The position numbers and the translations under genes are program-made. Of a stretch of DNA of 64,000 bases, positions 10,310-21,871 are shown piece after piece (the stretch's first letter is position 1; every line of letters starts with the position of its first letter). The DNA lies in contig NC_092045.1 in NCBI RefSeq assembly GCF_003086295.3, positions 27,446,022-27,510,021 on the forward strand. Direction: 5' to 3'. The notes beneath the pieces are model-generated. The model was given only the letters and a program-made list of their open reading frames with translations, was not told where the DNA came from and ran no database searches. This stretch comes from Arachis hypogaea. Lineage: Eukaryota > Streptophyta > Magnoliopsida > Fabales > Fabaceae.

Positions 10310-10426
10310 CCCATCTTCACTCCTTCATTTTCACATAACCTAAACTCTCCTTCTCCCCCTTTGGCCGAACCACAAAGCCATCTCCATCTCCTCCATTTCT
10401 TCTTCTTCTACTATCTTCTTTCTTCT

Positions 10427-10464
10427 TTTGCTCGAGGACGAGCAAATCTTTTAAGTTTGGTGTG
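10427..10464 (+). promoter_or_regulatory. Internal hairpin plus AAGTTTGGTGT tract upstream of ORF2
   Basis: TTTGCTCG (10427-10434) and CGAGCAAA (10439-10446) form a perfect 8-bp stem with loop AGGA. TTTAAGTTTGGTGTGG follows. This duplicates the hairpin/tract pair at the 3' LTR junction (12503-12540) and suggests a central plus-strand priming site or an RNA signal before ORF2. Confidence 0.6.
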
Positions 10465-10500
10465 GTAAAAGCATTGCTTTTTGTTTTTCCATAACCATTT

Positions 10501-11626
10501 ATGGCATCCAAGGCCAGAGAAACCTCTAGAAAGAGGAAAGGGAAGGCAAAAGCTTCCACCTTCGAGTCATGGGAGATGGAGAGATTCATCTCAAGAGTAC
10601 ATCAAGACCACTTCTATGAAGTTGTGGCCTTGAAGAAGGTGATCCCCAAGGTCCCTTTTAAACTCAAAAAGAGTGAATATCCGGAGATCCGACATGAGAT
10701 TCAAAGAAGAGGTTGGAAAGTTCTTACCAACCCCATTCAACAAGTCGGAATCTTAATGGTTCAAGAGTTCTATGCCAATGCATGGATCACCAAGAACCAT
10801 GATCAAAGTGTGAACCCGGACCCAAAGAATTGGCTTACAATGGTTCAGGGGAAATACTTGGATTTTAGTCCGGAAAATGTGAGGTTGGCATTCAACTTGC
10901 CCATGATGCAAGGAGATGAACACCCTTACACTAGAAGGGTCAACTTTGATCAAAGGTTGGACCAAGTCCTCACAGTCATTTGTGAAGAGGGCGCTCAATG
11001 GAAGAGAGATTCAAGAGGAAAGCCGGTTCAACTGAGAAGGCATGACCTCAAGCCCGTGGCTAGAGGATGGTTGGAGTTTATCCAACGCTCAATCATTCCG
11101 ACTAGCAACCGGTCCAAAGTTACTATAGACCGGACCATCATGATTCATAGCATCATGATTGGAGAAGAAATAGAAGTTCATGAGGTTATAGCCCAAGAAC
11201 GTTATAAGGTGGCGGACAAAGTCCTCTACCTTGGCAAGGTTAGCCTTTCCCCATTTCATTTGTCATCTCTGTTATTCAGTTGGAATTGACATAGAGGGAG
11301 ACATCCCCATTGATGAGGACAAGCCCATCACTAAGAAAAGGATGGAGCAAACAAGAGACCCCTCTCATCATGAAGTCCCTGAGATGCCTCAAGGGATGCA
11401 CTTTCCTCCACAAAACTATTGGGATCAAATCAATACCTCCCTAGGAGAATTGAGTTCCAACATTGGACAACTAAGGGTGGAGCACCAAGAACATTCCATC
11501 CTCCTCCATGAAATTAGAGAAGATCAAAGAATCATGAGAGAGGAGCAACAAAGGCAAGGAAGAGACATTGAGGAGCTCAAGCACTCCATAAGATCTTCAA
11601 GAGGAAGAACAAGCCGCCATCACTAA
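10501..11626 (+). pseudogene. ORF2 of element A (plant mobile-element protein), frameshifted
   Basis: ATG 10501 opens a frame with a Lys/Arg-rich N-terminus (about residues 1-20, nuclear-localisation-like). A conserved region follows with HFYEVVALKKVIPKVPF, GWKVLTNP, VQEFYANAW and FSPENVRLAFNLP. I associate this with the 'putative plant transposon protein' family found downstream of pol in Athila/Tat-like elements; its biochemical role is not known. Near 11236 the reading shifts to the next frame, where LAFPHFICHLCYSVGI continues the domain. A C-terminal coiled coil (about 11440-11600, heptads with Glu/Arg/Gln) and a basic tail ending at 11626 follow. Intact length would be about 375 residues. 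The D counterpart is only its first part (55786-56058). Confidence 0.8.
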
Positions 11627-12502
11627 GGTGGACCCGTTCTTCAATCTCCTTGTTCCTTATTTTCCTGTTTGTCGAAATTTTATGCTTATGTTTATCTATG
11701 TTTGTGTCTTATGATCATTAGTGTCTTAGTGTCTATGCCTTAAAGTTATGAATGTCCTATGAATCCATCACCTTTCTTGAATGAAAAATGTTCTTAATTG
11801 AAAAAGAGAAGAATTGCATGAATTTTAAATTTTATAACAGATTAATTATTTTGATGTGGTGGCAATACTTTTGTTTTCTGAATGTATGCTTAAACAGTGC
11901 ATATGTCTTTTGAATTTGTTGTTCATGAATGGTTGGCTCTTGAAAGAATGATGAAAAAGGAGACATGTTACTGAGGATCTGAAAAATCATAAAAATGATT
12001 CTTGAAGCAAGAAAAAGCAGTGAATACAAAAAAAAAAAGAGAAGAAGCGAAAAAAAAGGCAGAAAGAGAAAAAGAAAGAAAAAGAAAGAAATAAAAGTGT
12101 GATCCAAGGCAAAAAGAGTGTGCTTAAGAACCCTGGACACCTGTAATTGGGGACTCTAGCAAAGCTGAGTCACAATCTGAAAAGATTCACCCAATTATGT
12201 GTCTGTGGCATGTATGTATCCGGTGGTAATACTGGAAGACAGAGTGCTTTGGGCCACAGCCAAGACTCATAAAGTAGCTGTGTTCAAGAATCATCATACT
12301 TAACTAGGAGAATCAATAACACTATCTGGATTCTGAGTTCCTATAGAAGCCAATCATTCTGAATTTCAAAGGATAGAGTGAGATGCCAAAACTATTCAGA
12401 GGCAAAAAGCTAAAAGTCCCGCTCATCTAATTAATACTGATCTTCATAGATGTTTTTGGAATTCATTGCATATTCTCTTCTTTTTATCTTATTTGATTTT
12501 CA
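11627..12502 (+). other. 3' untranslated region of element A
   Basis: No supported gene. It contains a purine-rich AAAGAAAAAGAAAGAAA tract (about 12030-12100) and a block (about 12110-12440, including TGTGTCTGTGGCATGTATGTATCCGGTGG) shared with D (about 56690-56990). Confidence 0.7.
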
Positions 12503-12540
12503 GTTGCTTGGGGACAAGCAACAATTTAAGTTTGGTGTTG
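12503..12540 (+). promoter_or_regulatory. Hairpin plus primer-like tract at 3' LTR of A
   Basis: GTTGCTTG (12503-12510) pairs perfectly with CAAGCAAC (12515-12522) around GGGA. TTTAAGTTTGGTGTTG then directly abuts TGATGAGCGG of the 3' LTR. The position equals that of a polypurine tract; the composition is G/T-rich. Confidence 0.65.
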
Positions 12541-14155
12541 TGATGAGCGGATAATTTGTACGCTTTTGGGCATTGTTTTTAGTATGTTTTTAGTATGTTT
12601 TAGTTAGTTTTTATTATATTTTTATTAGTTTTTAGTTAAAATTCACTTTTCTGGACTTTACTATGAGTTTGTGTGTTTTTCTGTGATTTCAGGTATTTTC
12701 TGGCTGAAATTGAGGGACTTGAGCAAAAATCTGATTCAGAGACTAAAAGGACTGCAGATGCTGTTGGATTCTGACCTCCCTGCACTCGAAGTGGATTTTC
12801 TGGAGCTACAAAAGCCCAATTAGCGCGCACTCAACGGCATTGGAAATTAGACATCCTGCGCTTTCCAGCAATGTATAATAGTTCATACTTTGCCCGAGAT
12901 TTGATGGCCCAAACCGGCGTTCCAAATCAGCTCAAAACTGCCCGGCGTTGAACGCCGAAACTGGCACAAGAATGGGAGTTAAACGCCCAAACTGGCATGA
13001 AAGCTGGCGTTTAACTCCAAGAGAAGTCTCTACATGAAAATGCTTCAATGCTCAGCCCAAGCACACACCAAGTGAGCCCGGAAGTGGATTTTTATGTCAT
13101 TTACTCATCATTTGTAAATTCTAGACTACTAGTTCTCTATATATAGGACCTTTCACTCTTGTATTCTCATCTTGGCTCTTCTGGTTCCCTTTCTAGGGCC
13201 GAGGCCAATGATCACTTTTGTTCTTATGTATTTTCAACGGTGGAGTTTCTACACACCATAGATTAAGGTGTGGAGCTCTGCTGTACCTCGAGTATTAATG
13301 CAATTATTATTGTTCTTCTATTCAATTCGGCTTATTCTTGTTCTAAGATATTCATTTGCACCCAAGAACATGATGAATGTGATGATTATGTGACGCTCAT
13401 CATCATTCTCACTCATGAACGAGTGCCTGACAACCACTTCTGTTCTACAAGCAAACAAGGCTTGAATGTTTATCTCTTGGATCCCTTAATCGGAATCTTC
13501 GTGGTATAAGCTAGAATTGATGGTGGCATTCAAGAGAATCCGGAAGGTCTAAACCTTGTCTGTGGTATTCTGAGTAGGATTCAATGATTGAATGACTGTG
13601 ACGAGCTTCAAACTCCTGAAGGTTAGGCGTTAGTGATAGACGCAAAAGAATCACTGGATTCTATTCCAACCTGATTGAGAACCGACAGATGATTAGTCGT
13701 GCTGTGACAGGGTGCGTTAAACAGTTTCACTGAGAGGATGGGAGGTAGCCACTGACAACAGTGAAACCCTACATACAGCTTGCCATGGAAAGGAGTAAGA
13801 AGGATTGGATGAAGACAGCAAGGAAAGCAGAGAGACGGAAGGGACAAAGCATCTCCACACGCTTATCTGAAATTCTCACCAATGAATTACATAAGTATCT
13901 CTATCTTTATCTTTATGTTTTATTCATACATTATACATAACCATTTGAGTTTGCCTGACTAAGATTTACAAGGTGACCATAGCTTGTTTCATACCAACAA
14001 TCTCTGTGGGATCGACCCTTACTCGCATAAGGTTTATTACTTGGACGACCCAGTACACTTGCTGGTTAGTTGTGCGAAGTTGTGATAAATAGTTGAGATT
14101 GCAATTGAGCGTACCATGTTGATGGCGCCATTGATGATCACAATTTCGTGCACCA
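12541..14155 (+). repeat. 3' LTR of element A
   Basis: Direct repeat of 3960-5573, 1615 bp, followed by the GTAGT duplication at 14156-14160. Confidence 0.92.
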
Positions 14156-14160
14156 GTAGT

Positions 14161-14240
14161 CTCTCGGTGTTTGGGAGTTGGGTTCCTCATTCAATAGTGT
14201 TCCCTATCGTGGCGTTGTTGTTCCCCACAAATGGTGCCAA
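14161..14240 (-). pseudogene. gag start, leader and primer-site-like segment of element B
   Basis: This is the continuation of the antisense gag at 3170-3954: removing element A and one GTAGT copy rejoins the sequences. On the minus strand the segment runs TTGGCACCATTTGTGGGGAA (complement of 14221-14240), a plausible degenerate primer-binding site, then a short leader, then the first gag codons. The tRNA is not assigned with confidence. Confidence 0.6.
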
Positions 14241-14249
14241 TATACAAGA

Positions 14250-14630
14250 TGTGTCTGGTACGGGTTGAGAGATGAATCGGGAACTTGCAGGCCTGGGCAG
14301 ATGCTGGATTCTTCGACTGAAGCAATGAGGGGGGAGATACCTACAAAGAGACTCCGATGCTAAAGTCAGAATGGATCTGAGAGGTATAAGGTATGTAGAA
14401 TGAATGTCGTACCTGAGGGGGTCTGGGGCTCCCCTTTATATAGGTGATGGTAATTATCTTATCTTATCTTATTTGGTTAAGATAAGGGAGGTATTTGAAT
14501 TTGATTGTTGGTTAGGAGCTCTTAGTGGGCCGGTTTCAAGCCTTCTAGAAGGGCGAGACGGGTCGAACCAGGTAATCGGGTTCGGAGACCATTCTGGGTG
14601 TGGACCGGCTCGCGTAACCCATCAAAAAAG
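14250..14630 (-). mobile_element. Probable 5' LTR remnant of element B
   Basis: It lies just upstream (minus strand) of the primer-site-like sequence and would end ...CCAGACACA at 14250. The outer edge is unclear because the sequence changes near 14620-14640 to a different repeat. No second LTR of B is in the window. An open frame on the plus strand (14404-14694) is not supported. Confidence 0.4.
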
Positions 14631-15225
14631 ACGGGCCGGGCTGAAAAATTGGGACCGCCAAAGAACAAAAGTCTGCCTAACTCACATCGCTTAAACCGCA
14701 GACTTTGGCGGACGGGGTGAGTTTCTTTGCGGGGCTTAGTTTTTTTTTTGCCAAAGAGGTATTTTTGCAATTTTTTTGCCAAAACTTAACTTTCCCCAAC
14801 CTAACTTACAAGAGTATGAAGATGAAAATTAAATGTTTTGGATTATGTTTATGTTGCTTTGGAGACAATATTTATAATTATATTTTGGATTATATTTATT
14901 TTGCAAGACAATATTTATAATTATGTTTATTATTTATTTATAATTACAAAAATTTTAATGTTTGTGAATATAAAAAATATAATTTTTTATGCCTTTGGAA
15001 ATTATAAATTTATTAACATAGTTGTAAAATTATATATATTATTAGTAGTTAATAGTAAAAAAAAAAAGAGGAGCTTTGGCGGACTTAGCCGCCATTCCGC
15101 AGTTAGACGGGGCGGAGTGGGATTCTAAGACCGTCTCACTAGGCGGGAAAGAGCGGGGTAATCCGCCAAAGAGCGGGCTTCTAGCGGGGCGGGACGGACT
15201 TCCCTGCTTACCACCCCTACATGTA
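14630..15225. repeat. Unidentified repeat with GC-rich arms and AT-rich core
   Basis: GC-rich segments (14630-14745 and 15065-15220) rich in GGCGGA, GGGGCGG and CCGCCAAAG in both orientations flank a very AT-rich core (14780-15060). The right edge ...TTACCACCCCTA resembles hAT-type termini (TAGGGGTG inverted), but I could not find a matching left terminus or an 8-bp duplication. Possibly a decayed non-autonomous DNA transposon. Confidence 0.35.
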
Positions 15226-15701
15226 GTAAGGGAAAAATTTAAAGAGCAGTGAGTTAAGTAGATTCGTTGTAGCATGTTAGTGATAAGTGTAGTAACTCTC
15301 TCTTGTTCACCGCGTTGAAGATTTGAAAAATTTGTAGAAAAAAAACTCTTTGTGTGATGTGCGCTTTAATGTTTTCACCAACAAAAAAATTAGTTGTCCA
15401 AAAAAATAGTTCAATAAATTAGTATAAATTTTTAAAATAAATTAAATTTAACTCCATACCAAAAACAAAAACTACAATTAGGGGGCAAAATCATCATTAT
15501 CAATTTCGGACAAAATACTAGTGTGAACATTAACTTTGAACAATAACGGTCAGGTTATCAGGCTTTCAGTCATCAACAATGACAATGTCTTTGAGATTAC
15601 ATTTAAAAGATAATCTCAGCAGTATCGTTAAGTCTTTTTTGAAAAACCTCGTCTCACATTTGATTGACAACGGCGGATACCAACGCTAACAACAATAAAA
15701 A
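15226..15701. other. Spacer left of MULE, nothing recognised
   Basis: AT-rich sequence without a supported gene or repeat boundary. Its last bases (CAATAAAAA, 15693-15701) could be one half of the MULE target duplication. Confidence 0.5.
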
Positions 15702-16136
15702 GGGAAGTTCTATGGTGTGGATGGGCAAAAAAATCCACACCTGTGGATATTATGTGGCAAGCTTCTTATGTGAACACGTTTTGGTTGGGTATAGTGACAA
15801 GTTCAGCTGATGGGACACTTGGTCAGGGAGAAGCAGCGAATTTGCAGTTGTACTGCACACTGCAGAAAAGTTAATAAGTCTAGTTAGATGTTAACTTTTT
15901 TTTGGCATGTTGGGGCTATTGGGCAAGTTTTATTTTTTTTTTCTGTATATGTGGCCATGAGTGGGTTTTGGGCTTGGGTCACATTTTTTTTATGCAAGTT
16001 TGCAGAACAATTTTTCTTGTTGATAAAAGTTAGACAAAGATAACATTAAAAAGGAAATGGGCTAAAAATATTTTTGGACTTGTCTGGGTTAACCGATTTT
16101 TTAATTTCCAAGGAATATGACTAAGCTTATGTAACT
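15702..16136 (+). repeat. Left terminal inverted repeat of MULE
   Basis: 435 bp, inverted copy of 30241-30670 with scattered differences. Its first 50 bases also hold an internal palindrome (ATCCACACCTGTGGAT near 15735). Confidence 0.93.
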
Positions 16137-16841
16137 GTTGTTTTGTTAGGGTGTTCTCATAAGATGGAAGGGATTGTATATTGTTAAATGGAGAAATAAA
16201 ACAAAAGGATGTAGTGCATTGTTTTGATATTTAACCTAAAAATTTAAATAAATAAATAAATAAATAAATATGTGACGTATGTTATTAATAAGACAGTAAA
16301 ATAATATTTAACACAAAAAATAATATTTTTATTATTTTTTAAATGTTATCTTTTATTAGTGTGTTAGAAGTAATTATTTATACGGCATAACTTCGCATAA
16401 TTTCAGTGAACTATAAAAATAGAGATTTCCTTTTAAACAATATGTATCTCATATTAATAATGTAAATAAAATCATTATGAGTACGCAATTTATTATAATA
16501 TTTACGAAAGGCATTAAAAAAATAAATACAGATATTTAACACTTTCTCTCGTTTATATTTTTATTCATCCGATTAAAGATATCAGTTTGTAATTTTTTTT
16601 CTTATTGTTCTTATTTTGATTAATTTTTTTACTGTTAACAGTGACTATATTATTGTGAACAGGAGTGGACAGTCACATGAGATGTGGGTGCAAGTCGTGT
16701 GGGGATGTATCTTACAGGATGGTATATAAAATGGTTTTAAAATGAGTTAGGGTCAGATTTGAGAGAAGATATTAGTGGTGTCAGTATTGCTTCCTCCCTT
16801 CCTATTGCAATATACATTTTTCCTTGTATGCGTTAAGCGTT

Positions 16842-17762
16842 ATGAGCACTGAAGTTGGTCGTTTTCCATTCTATGTAGTGCGTAGGGGTCGTGTCCCTGG
16901 TGTTTATAGGATATGGAAGGAGTGTGACAAACAGGTGAATGGCTACCGAAACTCTGAACGTCGTGGCTTTAGGGATTTGGATGAGGCTTTGGCATGGTTG
17001 CGAAGCGCCGCAGCTCCTTCCACCCGTCAGCCAGCAAATGTTGTTCAACCGGTGAGCAAAAGACCATGTAGATTGTTGGAAGGGGCTTTTTGCTCACTCC
17101 TATCATCTCAGCAAGGATGCTTGGGAGTAGTGACAGCGAACAGCGAGCACTGTGTTGCTGGAGTAAAGTCTGGTGGAGATGGAAGTGAGATATTAGAATA
17201 TTTTTTTTTTAAACCTTTCCCAACAGTTTTATGTATGAATCGTTTAATGTCAAAGGGGTTTTCTTGTTATTGATGTGCGTAAGTGTTAGACTATACATAC
17301 TTGGGTCGCGTAGTGGTGGCGCCTGTGAAAGAGAGTGCGTTCATGCATGTCAAAGACATGGAGCTGATGTTGATGCAAGCATGCTCTTTCTTTCGGATTG
17401 GTCCCCCGATTTTTGTTCCTCAGGAAATGAAGTCAAGGGATGGTGATGTCCTGTTTGGATTTAAGGTTGTTCTACCACAGAATGGCAGAGGTCTAGATCT
17501 TTTTGCTCATGGTCCCTTCTGCTACGAGGAGCGTTTTACTCGTCAGGAAGTGTCGTTCGCAATGGTAGAGAAGATTCTTTCTGCCACGGGATATAATGTT
17601 AGTGATTACAATTATCGCATTCTTGGCCGTGTGACAGAGCAGTTGAATGATGCTAAAAAAGAGGAAGTTGACAGGTTGAATGAACGAATTCGTGTACTGG
17701 AAGTTGAAAACGAAGATCTTAGAGGACAAGTTGAAATGTTTGGAGAAATGTTGGAGGAATAG
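16842..17762 (+). CDS. Viroplasmin/RNase H1 N-terminal domain protein with coiled coil, two exons
   Basis: The model is exon 1 16842-17184 and exon 2 17290-17762. The donor is GGAA|GTGAGA and the acceptor is GTGTTAG|AC. Phases agree (343 nt then AC completing an Asn codon), giving 271 residues with no stop. Residues about 9-53 form the caulimovirus VI/RNase H1 N-terminal domain: FYVVRRGRVPGVYRIWKEC, KQVNGY, FRDLDEALAWL. This small fold binds RNA/DNA hybrid or dsRNA in RNase H1; no RNase H catalytic domain follows. The second exon has an unassigned alpha/beta-looking region (HGPFCYEERFTRQEVSFAMVE) and a C-terminal coiled coil (KEEVDRLNERIRVLEVENEDL). It lies about 700 bp inside the left TIR and is the only intact gene of the MULE, so it may be a captured host gene now carried as cargo. 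Function on the element is unknown. Confidence 0.75.
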
Positions 17763-19248
17763 GCTGCATGTAATTGTGTTAGTGTATTTGGTTCTAGTTT
17801 TAATCTCTTCTTTTGTTTTCAATACATGGAAGACTTGCATTCTTCCGATTGTAACTGAGTATTGTTCAGGTGTTTTGGTTAGACTTTACTATTGAAACAA
17901 GTTTAATGTGGATCATGTTGGGATACAATTTACATGTGGATGTGAGGTTGGTTTAGTCACGTGCTAAGTGATTTTCATTAGAGAAAATAAATGGGTAAAG
18001 GTTTCCCAATTAGTAAGATAACTTTGTTCAAATAACTTTATGGTGTTAGTAATAAGTAAAATAAAGAAGCAGAAGCCAAAAAAATAATTATGAGCAAACT
18101 TTTGAACTAACGATTAAAGAACCAATGCTATCATGATGAATTATACTTATCAACGAATTTTGAAATTTACGATAATGAAAATTAAAAGAATACAGAAAAG
18201 TAAAAAACATTGAGAACAAAGTCGGAAATTTGTTTTTAAAAATAATAAATTGGGTTATTTATTTAATCATATTTTTTAGTAGCAAATGATTTGGTTAAAA
18301 ACATACTTATATCGGTTGGTAGTTGATGATTTATTAATAACTCAAAAAAAAATTTAATTTATGATATTATTTTCTTAAGTATATTTAATTTGTTTTTTGA
18401 ACTTCATTCATTATATTTTTTATATAGTTTTTTGACAGTACCTAAATTGGGTATGTTATGAATTTTTAATTTCGTAATGAAAAATAATATTGATTTATTA
18501 GGGTAAAAATAACATACAAAAATAGATAAATTTTTAAGTATTCTTTTGATAATAAAAATTGATATGGACTTGTTAAAATATAATAGGAGACCACTTTAAA
18601 AAATGATAAGTATTCTTTCTTTAAAGATCTTTACATGTGTCATGTTATTATCGGACATTTTTATGAAACTGATTAATAATTTATTTTTTTATAAATCGGA
18701 ACAAAATCGGTTTATTATAGCAGTAATAATAAACCTAATTGTATGCATTATAACTATTAAACCCGATTTGATCCGATTGAATTACACCATCTAAATCGAA
18801 TATGTTTAAAGTTTTTGATAAAAAGACAAATATTTTCCTGTTTTTTCGTTTTGTGGACATTTAAATCCCTAAAAATTTAAAAGTACAATTAGGTCTCCAA
18901 AAAATGGATTTATTGTTATGGTTATAAAAAATTCGGTTTTATTCTAATTTGCCAAAAAAATTAAAATAACTGATTCATTAATACGTCCAATAATAATGCA
19001 AAACATAAGCGCCTTTACAGGAAGACGTTTTAAACGTCTTTATGGGAGCACCCCGCATATAACAATAACGTATAAAATAACATACTTTAGTACTCTCATT
19101 ATGTACTCTCAACAAAGTAGTTATTATTATCATGGATTAGGTTCTATTTTTGTACGAGTTATATTTTGTATTATTGGTGTGGACAATAAACTCTTAATAT
19201 GATTGAGTTTTTCCGGTAAATTACGTATGGCGGAAAAATTTACACATT
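17763..19248. other. AT-rich MULE interior, nothing recognised
   Basis: Strongly AT-rich, with only short chance frames. It includes the 3' flank of the viroplasmin-domain gene. Confidence 0.6.
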
Positions 19249-19621
19249 GTTTGTATTGATGGAATTTAAAGGAAAAGAAAATAGGAAGAGAAAAAATTAA
19301 TGAAAAAGGTTTTTGTTGTTTGCATGAGAAGAGAAAATAGAGGGAAAAGATAAAGAATGGTATCGGGCCTACTAAATTATTTTATGTCCACAGATAAGAA
19401 GAAAATGAAGAAAAATTGTAACAATATGAATAAAGTTAGACTTTTACCCCTTATCATTAATAAATTATAGATTACATATAATGTAGATAAGGGTATTAAT
19501 ATAATTTTATAATATTATGGTTTTCTTTGTTCTCACTTTTCTTTCCTTTAAAACCCAAAAAAAAAAATTTCTCATTATTTTCTTTCTATTTATTTTTCCT
19601 TAATCCAAACAACATACAAAT
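19249..19621. mobile_element. Possible MITE with purine/pyrimidine inverted arms
   Basis: The left arm TTTGTATTGATGGAATTTAAAGG and following GGAAAAGAAAATAGGAAG is matched imperfectly by a pyrimidine-rich right arm ending CCTTAATCCAAACAACATACAAA. A further pyrimidine-rich stretch runs to about 19710, so the right edge is uncertain. No clear target duplication was found. Confidence 0.35.
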
Positions 19622-20457
19622 AATTGTACTTTTTGTTGTATTTGCTTTCCTCTCATTTATTTTCCTCTTATTTTCTTTCCTTGTATTTTGTTTCATAAAT
19701 CCAAAGAAAGTCTGAATAAAATTAAAGAAGGCAAACCAAGTTTTAAGGGAAACCAGATTGTTATCAGTTAATCTAACCACTTTAATTTGTTATAACGTTG
19801 GTTTCAGGTGGTTAGGAAGAACTCATGTTCTTAATTGGGTTGAGTGTTCATTATTTTGTTAGCCGCACTTTTTGTTATACGGTGAGTGAATGGGACAGGA
19901 TGAACTAATGCCAGTGAGAATGGGACAACGCAGGACCAACAAGTGTTGCATCTCCTTGGTGGCATTAGAGAGGTATGAGTTCTTATTTGGTCAAGTGTAT
20001 TTGTTGAGATGTAGTTGTCACGAGGGGTTTACTATGGTCGGTTTCATTGGGTTATTCATGTGCTGATTTCATACTTATCCGCTGTACTTGTAGCATGTGG
20101 ATAAAGATAAGGAAACAACGAAGGCCCTTCTACAGTCTCATGGAGACCAAATCAAGAAGTTGACAGAAGTGGTTGAAGGTCACAGCCACATACTCAGAGC
20201 TTTGATCAAGAATGTGTCAACCAAAGAAGATCCTGTGCCAGCCAAAAAGGATGAAGGAAAGAACGATCCAGCAAAAGAGAGACGGGGCTGACCTAGAAAG
20301 ACCAGCGATGCCACCAAGAAGACAGGGACAGGGGTGGTAGAAAGGAGGACGCTAGGGTTGAAATCGGCGAAGTCAAAGACTGTAGATAGTTCCTTGAAGG
20401 TCATATTGGGTTGAAATGATTGTTATGTGTGATTAGCTGCATTTCTTTGTTAGGTAC

Positions 20458-21871
20458 TGATAAACCATTATTTTATGGTTTATATTGTGTTTAATTGAGT
20501 GGTTTTTATCAAATTCTTTCCCACTTATTCATATGATTTGCATGACTTTACAATTCCTTCCTAGTTTAGTTCTATGGTTGAAACTTGCTTCCTAGAGATC
20601 TTTTAATTAGGTATTTTAATTCCCCTTTATACCATTCGATGCTGTGATCCGTGTGTTAAGTGTTTCAGGCTTCATAGGGCAGGAATGGCTTAGAAAATGG
20701 AGAGGAATCTTGCAAAAATGGAAAGAAGACAAGAAACTAAGGAGATGACCAGCGAACACCGACGCGGACGCATGGCTCACGCGACCGCGTGAAATGGAGA
20801 AAACCGCAGTGATGCGTTCGCGTGCATGACACGAACACGTGTATTGAAGTCTGCACAGACGACGCAAATGCGTGGACGATGCATACGCGTGGTAAGGAAA
20901 GCGCTGGATCACGCGTACGCATGACATGCGCGATCTGCAGAAATTATAGAATACGCTGGAGACAATTTTGTGCCACGTTTTGACCTAGTTTTTGGCCTAG
21001 AAACATAGAATAAAGCCAGAGAACATGCAGAGACTCAATACATACCTAGCATCAGCTGAATATTCACAATTTCAGGATTAGATGTAGTTTTTAGAGAGAG
21101 AGAGAGGCTCTCTCCTCTCTCTTAGGATTTAGGATTTCTATTAGGATTAGGCTATGATTTCTTCATTCCAGGTTTAATGTTCCTTTACTTTGGTTTCTCT
21201 TCTATTTTTATTTATTCTATTACTTAATTTATGAATTCTCATGTTTACTTTGATTTTCTATTTATTGCAATTTGAGGTATTTCATATTTATGATTTTAAT
21301 TTAGCTTTTTACACTTTTAGCTTTGGTTGAGTAATTAGTAACACTTGAGTTATCAAACTCAGCTATTGATTGAAATTGGAATTCTTTGCTTATTAATTTG
21401 TACTCCAATAACTATAGTCTTTCCATAGGAGTTTACTAGGACTTGAGGATCAAATTAATTAGTCCACTTGACTTTCCTTTATTTAGTAAGGGTTAACAAA
21501 AGTGGGAGCAGAATCCAATTCTCATCACACCTGATAAGGATAACTATGATAGGACTTCAATTTCTCATACCTTGTCAAGAGCTTTATTAGTTGTTAATTT
21601 AATTTCTTGCAATTTACTTTTCTTGTTCAACCTATTTTAAAAAACCAAAAATTATACTGTTTTCTTTAACCAATAATAAATCACACCTCCCTGCAATTCC
21701 TTGAGAAGACGACTCGAGGTTTAAATACTTCGGTTTATAAATTTTATTGGGTTTTGTTACTTGTGACAACCAAAACTTTTGCACGAAAGGATTCTCTGTT
21801 GGTTTAGAAACTATACTAGCAACGATAGTTTATTTTTATAAAATTCTTTATCGATAAAAATCCGATCGTCA
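20458..21871 (+). mobile_element. Solo LTR of the F family
   Basis: It starts TGATAAACCATTATTTTATGG, ends ATCCGATCGTCA and is flanked by GGTAC on both sides (20453-20457, 21872-21876). It matches the LTRs of element F in order and sequence. It has a CGCG-type palindrome region (20745-20935), an AGAGAGAGAGAGGCTCTCTC segment (21090-21120), and CCTGCAATTCCTTGAGAAGACGACTCGAGG near 21690. A single LTR with perfect duplications indicates recombination between the two LTRs of a former full element. Confidence 0.92.
20745..20935. repeat. CGCG palindrome array in solo LTR
   Basis: CACGCGACCGCGTG, GATGCGTTCGCGTGCAT, ACACGAACACGTGT and CACGCGTACGCATG occur within 190 bp, the same theme as 41540-42090. 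Confidence 0.8.

Larger units (their letters stand above)
3960..14155 (+). mobile_element. Complete non-autonomous Gypsy LTR retrotransposon A
   Basis: The 10.2-kb element has two LTRs (3960-5573 and 12541-14155), both starting TGATGAGCGGATA and ending TGCACCA. It is flanked by the 5-bp target duplication GTAGT (3955-3959 and 14156-14160). The order is LTR, tRNA-Asp primer site (duplicated), palindrome array, T/CAAA-rich leader, gag-protease, hairpin, second palindrome array, C-rich leader with TATA-like box, hairpin plus primer-like tract, ORF2, 3' untranslated region, hairpin plus primer-like tract, LTR. No reverse transcriptase, RNase H or integrase is encoded, so movement would need enzymes from a relative such as the lineage of D. 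The two LTRs differ at scattered positions by eye. It inserted into the gag of element B. Confidence 0.93.

Noticed and set aside
10067..10468. Pro/Ser-rich open frame in the C-rich region of A
   Set aside because: Product of C-rich composition. It overlaps the likely leader of ORF2 and has no counterpart in D.
14630..15225. Complete hAT transposon
   Set aside because: Only a right-end-like CACCCCTA was found. No matching left terminus or 8-bp duplication.
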